The notes beneath the pieces are model-generated. The model was not told where the DNA came from. It made no database searches and saw nothing but the letters and a program-made list of their open reading frames with translations. Shown piece after piece: positions 1-5,178 of a stretch of DNA of 5,178 nucleotides. Every line of letters begins with the position of its first letter. Positions within the stretch are counted from its first letter, which is position 1. A program made the position numbers and the translations under genes. The stretch is taken from assembly GCA_900555605.1 (NCBI GenBank), contig USLW01000178.1, positions 1 to 5,178 of the forward strand, given 5' to 3'. The DNA is from an uncultured Clostridium sp. (GTDB lineage Bacteria; Bacillota; Clostridia; UBA1212; UBA1255).

Positions 1-305
1 GCAGCGGCAGGGTCCTCCATCAGCGGATAAAGCACAAAAACCAATCCTGTGTCGGGGTCCTTCATGAACTGGTACGCACCGCTGTCGGCTTCCCACCCCT
101 TGGGATAATAGATTCTGAAAAAAAATCGGGAAACATTATACATCTCCGACAGATCCTCCGCGCCGGACGAATCTGCGTCTTTATCAAGTTTATCTTCTCT
201 GAAACGGCTGACAAACACAACAGCAAGCACGAGCACCATGACCAGTGCAATGGCGGCTATAAAGGTTTTCCTTTTATATACCCATAAATTTCTCACAAAC
301 GTCAT
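1..305 (-). CDS. Membrane-anchored protein of unknown function, 3' end cut by window edge
   Basis: An open frame of 101 codons starts with ATG at 305-303 and runs off the left edge without a stop. Residues 1-15 are short and basic, with Arg and Lys at positions 5, 11, 12 and 13. Residues 16-34 form one strongly hydrophobic segment (IAAIALVMVLVLAVVFV), and an acidic linker (about 36-54) follows. This predicts an inside N-terminus with the rest outside the membrane. The external part begins with a pattern like FRIYYPKGWE, followed by DTGLVFVLYPL, which resembles the first strands of small PsbP/DUF1795-like beta proteins. I do not recognise the family and assign no function. A short AGG-type site lies about 5 bases before the start, and a well-placed promoter lies just upstream, so this gene is probably transcribed separately from araC. 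An 8-base A run (118-125) lies inside the frame, which stays open through it. Confidence 0.75.
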   Translation of the reverse strand, partial: MTFVRNLWVYKRKTFIAAIALVMVLVLAVVFVSRFREDKLDKDADSSGAEDLSEMYNVSRFFFRIYYPKGWEADSGAYQFMKDPDTGLVFVLYPLMEDPAA

Positions 306-330
306 CCTAACCTGTTATGAAGTCGCCGTT

Positions 331-359
331 AGTATACCATAAAAAACAGTTTGGTACAA
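331..359 (-). promoter_or_regulatory. Sigma-A-type promoter of the left-edge membrane protein gene
   Basis: On the minus strand TTGTAC (359-354) is separated by 17 bases from TATACT (336-331). A TG dinucleotide one base before the -10 box makes it an extended -10 promoter. Spacing is ideal, the -10 matches 5 of 6 consensus bases and the -35 matches 3 of 6. The expected start of transcription is near 324, giving a leader of only about 20 bases before the ATG at 305. Confidence 0.6.
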
Positions 360-506
360 TGCTGTCCCAGCCCGGAAGGATGCTTCTCCAGCTTGCGGAG
401 ATCTCCCCGGTAATTTGACATTCATTCGTGAAGCCGAAACACGACAAAGCCCGCTCCCAGCATTTCTCTATATCGGTTCAGCAAGGATTCGTTATATGCA
501 TACTCT

Positions 507-1361
507 TCAATATCGCAGCCGAATCCGTCTGTACTCCGACGGTACGATTGCATACGCGCGTTTGAACATCTTCGTAAAAAAGCTCTGAGAAGCAAAGCCG
601 GTCATATCGGCAATCTCCACCAGCGAATAATCCGTCGTCTGCAGAAGACATGCTGCCTGTTCCAATCTGCACTGAATCTGATATTCCTTCGGCGTCTTAC
701 CGAGATATTTTTTGAATTGGCGTGAAAAATACGTTCTGTCCATATAATGCCGGGCTGCAAGCTCCGATATTTTAGACTCGGAAGCATAGTTTTCATGAAT
801 GTAATTCATACTGTCCACAAGCCACTGGGGATATGACCGCTGATATATGATACCGCGGCTGCACAGCAAAGTGCTCAGAAACTGTGTGATATACATATTG
901 ATCCGCAGCTCATTTTCCAGGTACGGGACATTGATATTGCTGTTTATCTTCAGAAGCAGGCCCTCACATTCCTCCGTATCCTCACAAGAAATGATGTGAA
1001 ATTCATTCTCATTCCACAAGTTTTCATAATATTCGCACAAGGTGCCTCCGATATTCATAAAGCAGAAGCGCCACTGCTGACCTGCGCATTCCACCTTCGT
1101 AACCTCTCGGTTGCTCGTAAAAATAGTATCCCCCGGCCCGACAGATTTCGTCTTATTTCGATATGTAACCCTGCCGCTCCCCTCCAGTGTCAGCAGCACA
1201 CAAAAGCTGCTGAATCCGTGATGTACGCAGTTAAAAAGCTTGCCCTCTCTGTAATATCCTGTAGAAGTCACAAAAAAGGGCAGTCTGATATTACTGATGA
1301 TTTGTTTGTTGATGACGTCATGGGGCTCATCGATACTGTCACAACGGATGACCTCATACAT
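507..1361 (-). CDS. AraC/XylS-family transcriptional regulator
   Basis: Encodes 284 residues, the usual length for AraC regulators with an N-terminal sensor. Residues about 25-110 look like the cupin-type AraC ligand-binding domain, with a beta-rich stretch including GSGRVTYRNK and a VGPGDTIF turn. Residues 120-175 are helical and probably serve as linker or dimer contact. Residues about 181-280 hold the DNA-binding domain with both helix-turn-helix units. The first is around ISELAARHYMDRTYFSRQFK (198-217). The second is around LVEIADMTGFASQSFFTKMFK (247-267), followed by the usual PSEYRR ending. The ATG start is supported by GAGGTGAT at 1375-1368, eight bases matching the 16S tail, six bases before the start. 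The ligand cannot be read from sequence; many relatives control sugar or glycan uptake. Target genes are unknown. The gene has its own promoter upstream, and I saw no clear intrinsic terminator after its stop. Confidence 0.93.
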   Translation of the reverse strand: MYEVIRCDSIDEPHDVINKQIISNIRLPFFVTSTGYYREGKLFNCVHHGFSSFCVLLTLEGSGRVTYRNKTKSVGPGDTIFTSNREVTKVECAGQQWRFCFMNIGGTLCEYYENLWNENEFHIISCEDTEECEGLLLKINSNINVPYLENELRINMYITQFLSTLLCSRGIIYQRSYPQWLVDSMNYIHENYASESKISELAARHYMDRTYFSRQFKKYLGKTPKEYQIQCRLEQAACLLQTTDYSLVEIADMTGFASQSFFTKMFKRAYAIVPSEYRRIRLRY

Positions 1362-1398
1362 ATCTGAATCACCTCGTGTTCTCTTGTTTCATAAAAAA

Positions 1399-1427
1399 AT
1401 AATATCATAGAATTTTTCTGATGTCTA
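1399..1427 (-). promoter_or_regulatory. Sigma-A-type promoter of the AraC-family gene
   Basis: On the minus strand TAGACA (1427-1422) and TATTAT (1404-1399) are separated by exactly 17 bases, and TGA precedes the -10 box (extended -10). Each box matches 5 of 6 consensus bases. The expected transcript would start near 1392, leaving a leader of about 30 bases with the Shine-Dalgarno site at 1375-1368. A second, weaker candidate (TTGACG, 16 bases, TATCCT) lies about 45 bases further upstream. Confidence 0.65.
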
Positions 1428-1460
1428 CAGACTTTCTTTTTCAGGATAGGCAAGTCTGTA
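1426..1460. promoter_or_regulatory. Inverted repeat overlapping the araC -35 box, candidate operator
   Basis: TACAGACTT (1426-1434) and AAGTCTGTA (1452-1460) are perfect 9-bp inverted copies separated by 17 bp, with centres 26 bp apart. The proximal arm overlaps the last two bases of the -35 box. Neither strand has a T run after the repeat, so it is not a terminator. Its position suits a repressor or autoregulatory site, but the binding protein is not known. Confidence 0.45.
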
Positions 1461-1499
1461 CAGTCGTCAATGATCGTTTACACTTTTTAGATGACTCTG

Positions 1500-1530
1500 C
1501 CTTGTCAAGGGTAGACCGGCCTTGACAACG
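1500..1530. repeat. Paired CCTTGwCAA motifs, possible end of the decayed insertion sequence
   Basis: CCTTGTCAAGG (1500-1510) and CCTTGACAACG (1520-1530) are near-identical copies 20 bp apart, about two helical turns. TTGTCAAGG (1502-1510) and CCTTGACAA (1520-1528) are also perfect 9-bp inverted copies. The repeat lies about 100 bases beyond the stop codon of the transposase remnant, where an insertion-sequence end would be expected. A TG-initiated end at 1503 would suit that type of element. The matching other end is not visible, so the assignment is inference. Confidence 0.35.
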
Positions 1531-1554
1531 TGCTTTGCGATATAATATCATCCC

Positions 1555-1585
1555 GGGGTTTTTCCCATTCTTTGGGGAAAGCCCC
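1555..1585 (+). repeat. GC-rich 12-pair hairpin downstream of the transposase remnant
   Basis: Segments 1555-1566 and 1574-1585 can pair over 12 positions around a 7-base loop. As + strand RNA the stem contains two G-U pairs and no mismatch; as minus-strand RNA those positions are A-C mismatches. The sequence after it on the + strand is CCCTTATAA rather than a T run, so it is not a typical intrinsic terminator. It may be a subterminal structure of the insertion sequence. Confidence 0.4.
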
Positions 1586-1604
1586 CCCTTATAATCTTAG
1601 TTCA

Positions 1605-1871
1605 TTAAAACATTACGCATAGATAATCTTCCAGAACTTCGTCCGGACGCTTGAAGCCCAGACGGATTTTTACAGCTCCATTCGACTTTTGGTTGTATTT
1701 TGCCGGCTGCCAGCGGCTATCCTCCAAATTGTACGTACGCATCTTTTTGTAAAATCTCCGCGCATCTATCCGAGGCTGTCTTTCTACCTTTCCGTTGTGC
1801 CTCGGTGTCGCAATTCCTATCCGTTTGTAAATAATCTCATTCTCATCCAAGCCCTGTTCAAACAACGTCTT
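1605..1871 (-). pseudogene. Transposase remnant, C-terminal end of an rve/IS481-like DDE integrase core
   Basis: Only about 88 codons of recognisable transposase remain, ending in TAA at 1607-1605. The fragment contains the TPRHNGKVER motif typical of IS481-like and related rve transposases, whose glutamate (codon 1784-1782) would be the last acid of the DDE triad. The conserved RRFY motif and the usual C-terminal RPDEVLEDY-type ending follow. Upstream homology seems to stop around the KTLFEQ motif, and an in-frame TAA lies at 1883-1881. The zinc-finger/HTH part and the first two catalytic aspartates are therefore absent. An apparent start would be the TTG at 1865, but it is an internal leucine codon in relatives, so I treat the locus as a non-functional relic. 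It sits between the surface unit and araC and records a past insertion there. The exact IS family (IS481 versus IS3-like) is uncertain. Confidence 0.8.
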
Positions 1872-2022
1872 ATGCCCTACTTACCCGAAAGCGATCTGCT
1901 GTTCTTGTAACATTGTGTTTCACTGCATATTTCAAAACATATAGAATTCGTTCACAAAAATGTAAAAATTCACATAAGAAGGCTTTCGTCACTTTTGTTT
2001 TTTCTCACTTAACTCGCTGCTA

Positions 2023-3249
2023 TCATGCATTTCCCGACTCAGCGGCGGAGGAATCTTCCGTAGAATCCGTTTCCGGTTCTCCCGAGGATATTGAATCGGA
2101 AGCAGTAGAGTTATCCGTCGTTTTCTGTTCTTCCAGCATATTTTCCCTATTTGATTGCGATGTTTCTAAAGTATCCGAAATGCTTTCCATCGGTTCGGAC
2201 GATACATTCAACTCCGGCTGTTCTGATAAGTTTGAATCAGCGGCAGGGATTTCCCAATCCTCCGGTGGGATTTTGATGATCTGACCGATGCGGATCACAT
2301 CCGGGTCGGCAAGGCCATTATAGGCCGCGAGCTTTGCGACAGTTACGCCGTATTTCTTTGCGATACCGAACAGCGTATCGCCTGACTGCACGGTATAGGC
2401 ATCGCTTATTTCTGTTTCTGTCGAAGGCTCGGCGGGAATGGGACCAGGCGTTGTATTGTCGATGACGGGAACCATGTTTGGCTCATGGACTGACGCGTCG
2501 ACTGTATTCTCCGCGTCTGTTGCTATATCATGGATAATTTGCTCTTCTGGCACATCTTGTTTGATGCTGCCCCAAACGCCGGTAAAGGTGTATGTATCGG
2601 TTTCTGTAATCAGCAGCGTGATCGTGATGCTTTCGCCGGGCTTAAAGGTTTGGGTGCAGTACGTAACGGATTTGTCCTCATTTTCGATCAAGCAGTAACC
2701 GCCGCATTCCTTTACAGAGCCGGCCGCATTTAGCTTGACCGTATAAGTAGTTTCGGCTTTCAATTCATAGCCGCCGTTTGGCTGCTTATTAATTTTATGA
2801 TCACCGTCAACGACCGATTCCACGGTCACTTCATAATATGCAGCCGTCATCTTCTGCGGGGGAGTCTGAACGCTTGCGGAGTACCATGCCCATGTCATTC
2901 CGCATACGCAGACAAGGCAGATGCAGAGGCAAAGGAGGGACGGCATGAGCAGCGGAACAATGCTGTCCTTGCGTTCTTCCTTCTTCGCGTGATCGCCTCT
3001 GCGAAAGAAGAAACGGTATATGCGCATCACATTCTTTTCGTTGACAAAGGGGATCCGCATGAGGTAATGACACCGCAGCTCGCCGCGCCAGCGGCGGTAT
3101 TCCTTGTAGCTGTCGGCATGGTCCATTTTATAGCAAATGTATCGGGCGTCCTCTTTAAATGCTTTCATTAAAGATGTTAGCTTCGCAATCAATAAAACAA
3201 GCATAGCCGTTGCGATAATAAGCGCGATTATCATAAACTCACCGTTCAT
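2023..3249 (-). CDS. Two-pass membrane protein with external beta domain and LysM module
   Basis: Encodes 408 residues from the ATG at 3249-3247. This start is chosen because AAAAGGAG lies 9 bases before it; an upstream ATG (3273) and GTG (3297) have no good site. Residues 5-26 form a first membrane helix. Residues 27-96 are rich in Arg and Lys and should be cytoplasmic. Residues 97-120 form a second helix with five cysteines, ending in MTWAWYSASV like a SipW-cognate export signal. This predicts that both ends lie outside. Residues 134-232 look like a beta-sandwich with four cysteines in its middle. A Pro/acidic linker follows, and residues 285-327 are a LysM domain (YTVQSGDTLFGIAKKYGV through GQIIKIP) that should bind peptidoglycan. 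The last 80 residues are Ser/Glu/Asp-rich and likely disordered. It follows the surface-protein gene with no promoter visible between them, so the two are probably co-transcribed. A role in tying the surface layer or fibre to the wall is inference. Confidence 0.92.
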   Translation of the reverse strand: MNGEFMIIALIIATAMLVLLIAKLTSLMKAFKEDARYICYKMDHADSYKEYRRWRGELRCHYLMRIPFVNEKNVMRIYRFFFRRGDHAKKEERKDSIVPLLMPSLLCLCICLVCVCGMTWAWYSASVQTPPQKMTAAYYEVTVESVVDGDHKINKQPNGGYELKAETTYTVKLNAAGSVKECGGYCLIENEDKSVTYCTQTFKPGESITITLLITETDTYTFTGVWGSIKQDVPEEQIIHDIATDAENTVDASVHEPNMVPVIDNTTPGPIPAEPSTETEISDAYTVQSGDTLFGIAKKYGVTVAKLAAYNGLADPDVIRIGQIIKIPPEDWEIPAADSNLSEQPELNVSSEPMESISDTLETSQSNRENMLEEQKTTDNSTASDSISSGEPETDSTEDSSAAESGNA

Positions 3250-3258
3250 AAAAGACGT

Positions 3259-3266
3259 CTCCTTTT
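3259..3266 (-). promoter_or_regulatory. Shine-Dalgarno site that fixes the LysM gene start
   Basis: AAAAGGAG on the minus strand (3266-3259) lies 9 bases before the ATG at 3249, while the two longer in-frame starts at 3273 and 3297 lack a comparable site. Six of its eight bases belong to a segment that can be buried in a 10-pair stem with 3294-3285. Confidence 0.8.
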
Positions 3267-3330
3267 GATTCATATTTTCCCGGCAATCAAAAGGCACAAA
3301 CAGTATTTGGCTTATGCCCTTTGATTGCCG
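3261..3330 (-). promoter_or_regulatory. Candidate RNA switch with mutually exclusive stems controlling the LysM gene
   Basis: In the minus-strand RNA, segment 1 (3330-3312) pairs with segment 2 (3299-3281) over 19 consecutive positions, including two G-U pairs, around a 12-base loop. Segment 2 also contains CCTTTTGATT (3294-3285), a perfect complement of AATCAAAAGG (3270-3261). That second stem has 10 pairs and a 14-base loop, and it covers most of the Shine-Dalgarno site. Pairing 1:2 leaves the site free; pairing 2:3 hides it. The two G-U pairs are mismatches on the opposite strand, which favours function in this transcript. No T run follows either stem, so control of translation is more likely than of termination. 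The trigger is unknown, and no known riboswitch class was recognised. Confidence 0.6.
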
Positions 3331-3350
3331 TTCTCCCTTTGGGAGAACGG
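3328..3350 (-). repeat. Perfect 10-bp intercistronic hairpin after the surface-protein gene
   Basis: CCGTTCTCCC, a 3-base loop and GGGAGAACGG form a perfect stem, 12 bases after the stop codon of the surface-protein gene. The next bases on the minus strand are CAATCAAAGGG, with no T run, so it is not a standard terminator. It may pause polymerase or protect the 3' end of the upstream message. Its 3' arm shares three bases with the neighbouring switch stem, so the two cannot both be fully formed. Confidence 0.6.
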
Positions 3351-3362
3351 ACTAATTTGTTA

Positions 3363-5178
3363 TTACTTTACATATGCGCCGACAAGATCAGTGCCCGTCC
3401 AGTAAGTTTTAGCATCCTCTACGGTTGCATCATCCATACCGCCTTTAACTAATTTAATCGCTGCACCGGAAGTGTTAACTTCTCCAACCGTACCATTACT
3501 GTTCCAGCCGACAAGTGCACCGATGGCATTCCAAGTCTCGTTATATGGCCCCGCGCACTGTTCCCATGTGATCGTAACAGTTCCTTTTAATGCACAAGCA
3601 TCGATTGTGCCGCCTTCTACCTGTCCTGCGAACGCGCCTGCCTGACAGCCGGAAGCGGTCACATTGTTCAGAGTGAGGTTTGTGATTTTACCGCCACCGA
3701 GATAAGAGACAAATCCGGATTTTCCGGATTTTCCCTGCATACAAGTCAGATTGCTGATGGTATGTCCCTGTCCGTCAATATTGACAAAGTGACCGTTCAT
3801 TGATCTCCATGCAACGCCTGACATATCAATATCATCGGTAATCGTAATGTTGCATATATAGCTTTCGTTATGGGCAATAACCCCAGCGATGTCCAAATCA
3901 TTCAAAAGCATCAATTCATCAACTGTCGCAACGGAAAGAGATTTCAGTTTATCGTTATTTGAATAACTAACCCGATCGCCGAAAATCATTTCAACATAAG
4001 CTCTATCGGTTTTGGAAACCTTATTCCAGGTGCCGTTATTATTCGTTCCGAGAGTCGCATGAACCTCTCTGTTATTAGAGTAAGTAGGAAGTACAACTGC
4101 ATTTGTATCATCGTTATAGATAAGCAATGCACTACATGCCTCTACTCCCTTGTTATTAAAAGTATTACCTGTGATGGTGAGTGCCGAGTAATCCGTGCTG
4201 ACGCCAATGGTATTCAAGGCAATTGCATGACCGTGATCGTCACCCGCAGTATAGTTGAAGGTGTTGCCGGTAATAGTGGTAACTGTAGACGTAGGATCTG
4301 CCTTCTCACCCTCGGACCACGCAATCTGAAGCATGGTATTGTTAAAGGTACAGTCTTTTACGGTAATCGCCAAATTTGTATTCGGAGTAATATAAGGGGA
4401 GATGCCTTCAAATACACAGTTTTCATAGGTAGCGCTGCCGGTTGATATCCCCCAAGTGTCGCCTTTTTTAAATGCAGCGTTCTTAATAGTAATGTTCTTT
4501 CCGGAAAGGTCGTTCAGCGTATTGATCGTAATGGTATATCCGTTGCCGTCCACAACCATATTCTCAGGAAGATTGTTGCGACCATTCAGGGTAATGTTAC
4601 CGTTCAGAACGATACTCTTTCCTTCCGTAACCGCAGCCTTAAACGCAGTCTCAGTGCTAACGGCAGCGTACCCTTGACGAGTCAGCTCGTCTACGCGAGC
4701 ATCCGGATTAACCGCATTTATATCATAATCATTGCCAAAACTATCATTCTCATACGGGGTCTGAGTAGCAAAGAGCGTTACGCCAAGGTCGATAGAAGGC
4801 ACAACATCTCCACGATAGTTTGCCTCATTGTCTACAGTAGTGGGCATATAAACGACCAGTGCGAAGTAGGACTTCTCATCAGTCACTGCCATAGTCTGCT
4901 CTTCACTATAGCCTGCGTTGAGTTTCTTTGCGCCATTAACGGCTTTGATTGCTGCTTCACGGTTAGCAAAAGTTGCTGCCTGCTCTGATACAATGCCGAA
5001 TTCAAGAATCTCGGAAAGCTTAATTTCATTGCCCATAACACTCGTACCGATCACGGTATCAGTGAAGTTCATGCCGAGCTTGTACTTGAACGCAAGCGTT
5101 CCGAGATTGCTCAGGCGGAAATAAACAACTCCGGCGGTTCCGGGTTCCCAAAGGGTAATGCCGCCGAAGATATCTTCT
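3363..5178 (-). CDS. Exported surface protein: TasA-like domain, beta-helix and GLUG-like repeats; N-terminus beyond window
   Basis: The frame is open from the right edge (first full codon ends at 5177) to a double TAA at 3365-3360, giving 604 visible residues. The internal ATG at 5072 is not the start, because homology-like sequence continues upstream of it. Visible residues 1-155 resemble the domain of TasA and SipW-cognate proteins. LWEPGTAGVVYFRLSNLGTL fits the 'exporting beta strand plus NxGTLxxKY' pattern, and FALVVYMP, NEANYRG and VPSIDLGVTLFATQ follow. Residues about 170-385 form a right-handed beta-helix with repeated turns such as ITGNTFN, VKDCTFNN and YENCVFEG. Residues about 410-570 hold a second repeat region with IDGQGHTISNL and GLUG-like GAFAGQVEGGTID. 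The end, GTDLVGAYVK, carries no LPxTG motif or membrane helix, so wall attachment must be non-covalent or through partners. A SipW-type signal is expected outside the window. The LysM gene follows in the same direction. Substrate or ligand is unknown, and an enzymatic role for the helix cannot be excluded. Confidence 0.9.
   Translation of the reverse strand, partial: EDIFGGITLWEPGTAGVVYFRLSNLGTLAFKYKLGMNFTDTVIGTSVMGNEIKLSEILEFGIVSEQAATFANREAAIKAVNGAKKLNAGYSEEQTMAVTDEKSYFALVVYMPTTVDNEANYRGDVVPSIDLGVTLFATQTPYENDSFGNDYDINAVNPDARVDELTRQGYAAVSTETAFKAAVTEGKSIVLNGNITLNGRNNLPENMVVDGNGYTITINTLNDLSGKNITIKNAAFKKGDTWGISTGSATYENCVFEGISPYITPNTNLAITVKDCTFNNTMLQIAWSEGEKADPTSTVTTITGNTFNYTAGDDHGHAIALNTIGVSTDYSALTITGNTFNNKGVEACSALLIYNDDTNAVVLPTYSNNREVHATLGTNNNGTWNKVSKTDRAYVEMIFGDRVSYSNNDKLKSLSVATVDELMLLNDLDIAGVIAHNESYICNITITDDIDMSGVAWRSMNGHFVNIDGQGHTISNLTCMQGKSGKSGFVSYLGGGKITNLTLNNVTASGCQAGAFAGQVEGGTIDACALKGTVTITWEQCAGPYNETWNAIGALVGWNSNGTVGEVNTSGAAIKLVKGGMDDATVEDAKTYWTGTDLVGAYVK

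Noticed and set aside
397..406. Palindrome GGAGATCTCC between araC and the left gene
   Set aside because: A short isolated 10-bp palindrome with no T run and no relation to either promoter; no terminator could be supported here.
424..506. An open stretch after the araC stop in another minus-strand frame (EEYAYNESLLNRYREMLG and so on, ending in TGA near 424)
   Set aside because: It could suggest a frameshifted C-terminal extension, but AraC proteins normally end just after the PSEYRR motif, as this one does. About 30 open codons can occur by chance.
996..1367. A 123-codon + strand open frame across the araC gene
   Set aside because: It lies wholly antisense to a clearly recognisable AraC protein and has no domain-like sequence.
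1884..2022. AT-rich gap after the LysM gene, examined for a terminator or the missing transposase end
   Set aside because: Only short direct repeats such as TTCACA were seen. There is no GC-rich stem with a T run, no recognisable transposase sequence and no second CCTTGACA-type end.
2797..3171. A 124-codon + strand open frame antisense to the LysM protein gene
   Set aside because: The minus strand here encodes coherent membrane helices and a cytoplasmic loop; the + strand product has no recognisable pattern.
3281..3350. The intercistronic inverted repeats read as Rho-independent terminators
   Set aside because: Neither stem is followed by a T run on the minus strand, and on the + strand they are followed by mixed sequence with no gene to terminate.
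1..5178. tRNA, rRNA, CRISPR arrays and known riboswitch classes
   Set aside because: No tRNA-like cloverleaf, no rRNA-like conserved blocks, no regularly spaced repeats and no recognisable riboswitch core were seen on either strand by eye.

Overview
The window looks like a piece of a Clostridia-type (gut Firmicutes) chromosome. The evidence is purine-rich Shine-Dalgarno sites matching the 16S tail, sigma-A promoters with extended -10 boxes, an AraC regulator of the kind common in Lachnospiraceae/Oscillospiraceae, and a surface-protein gene of the TasA/SipW-cognate style. The organism is inferred from family resemblance only. Every gene I can support is on the minus strand, so the window is transcribed right to left.

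Right half (2023-5178): a probable two-gene surface unit. First comes a large exported protein whose N-terminus lies beyond the right edge. It has a TasA-like beta domain, then a right-handed beta-helix region, then a GLUG-like repeat region, and it has no sortase motif. Next is a two-pass membrane protein with an outward beta domain, one LysM peptidoglycan-binding module and an acidic disordered tail. Its second membrane segment ends like a SipW-cognate signal. The 113-base gap between the two coding regions is the most striking non-coding part. In the minus-strand RNA three segments compete: a 19-pair stem (two G-U pairs) shares its 3' arm with an alternative perfect 10-pair stem that buries the Shine-Dalgarno site of the LysM gene. 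A further perfect 10-bp hairpin lies just upstream. This reads as a translational switch or coupling device between the surface protein and its presumed wall partner.

Middle (1500-1871): a decayed insertion sequence. Only the C-terminal end of a DDE (rve/IS481-like) transposase remains, with an in-frame stop just upstream. Beyond it lie a GC-rich hairpin and a repeated CCTTGwCAA motif that may be the element's end.

Left half (1-1460): an apparently intact AraC/XylS-family regulator with a good promoter and a 9-bp inverted repeat overlapping the -35 box. Then comes a separate gene with its own promoter, encoding an N-terminally membrane-anchored protein of unknown function that is cut by the left edge. 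No link between the regulator and the surface unit can be shown from sequence. No gap between genes exceeds 300 bases once the transposase remnant is counted.
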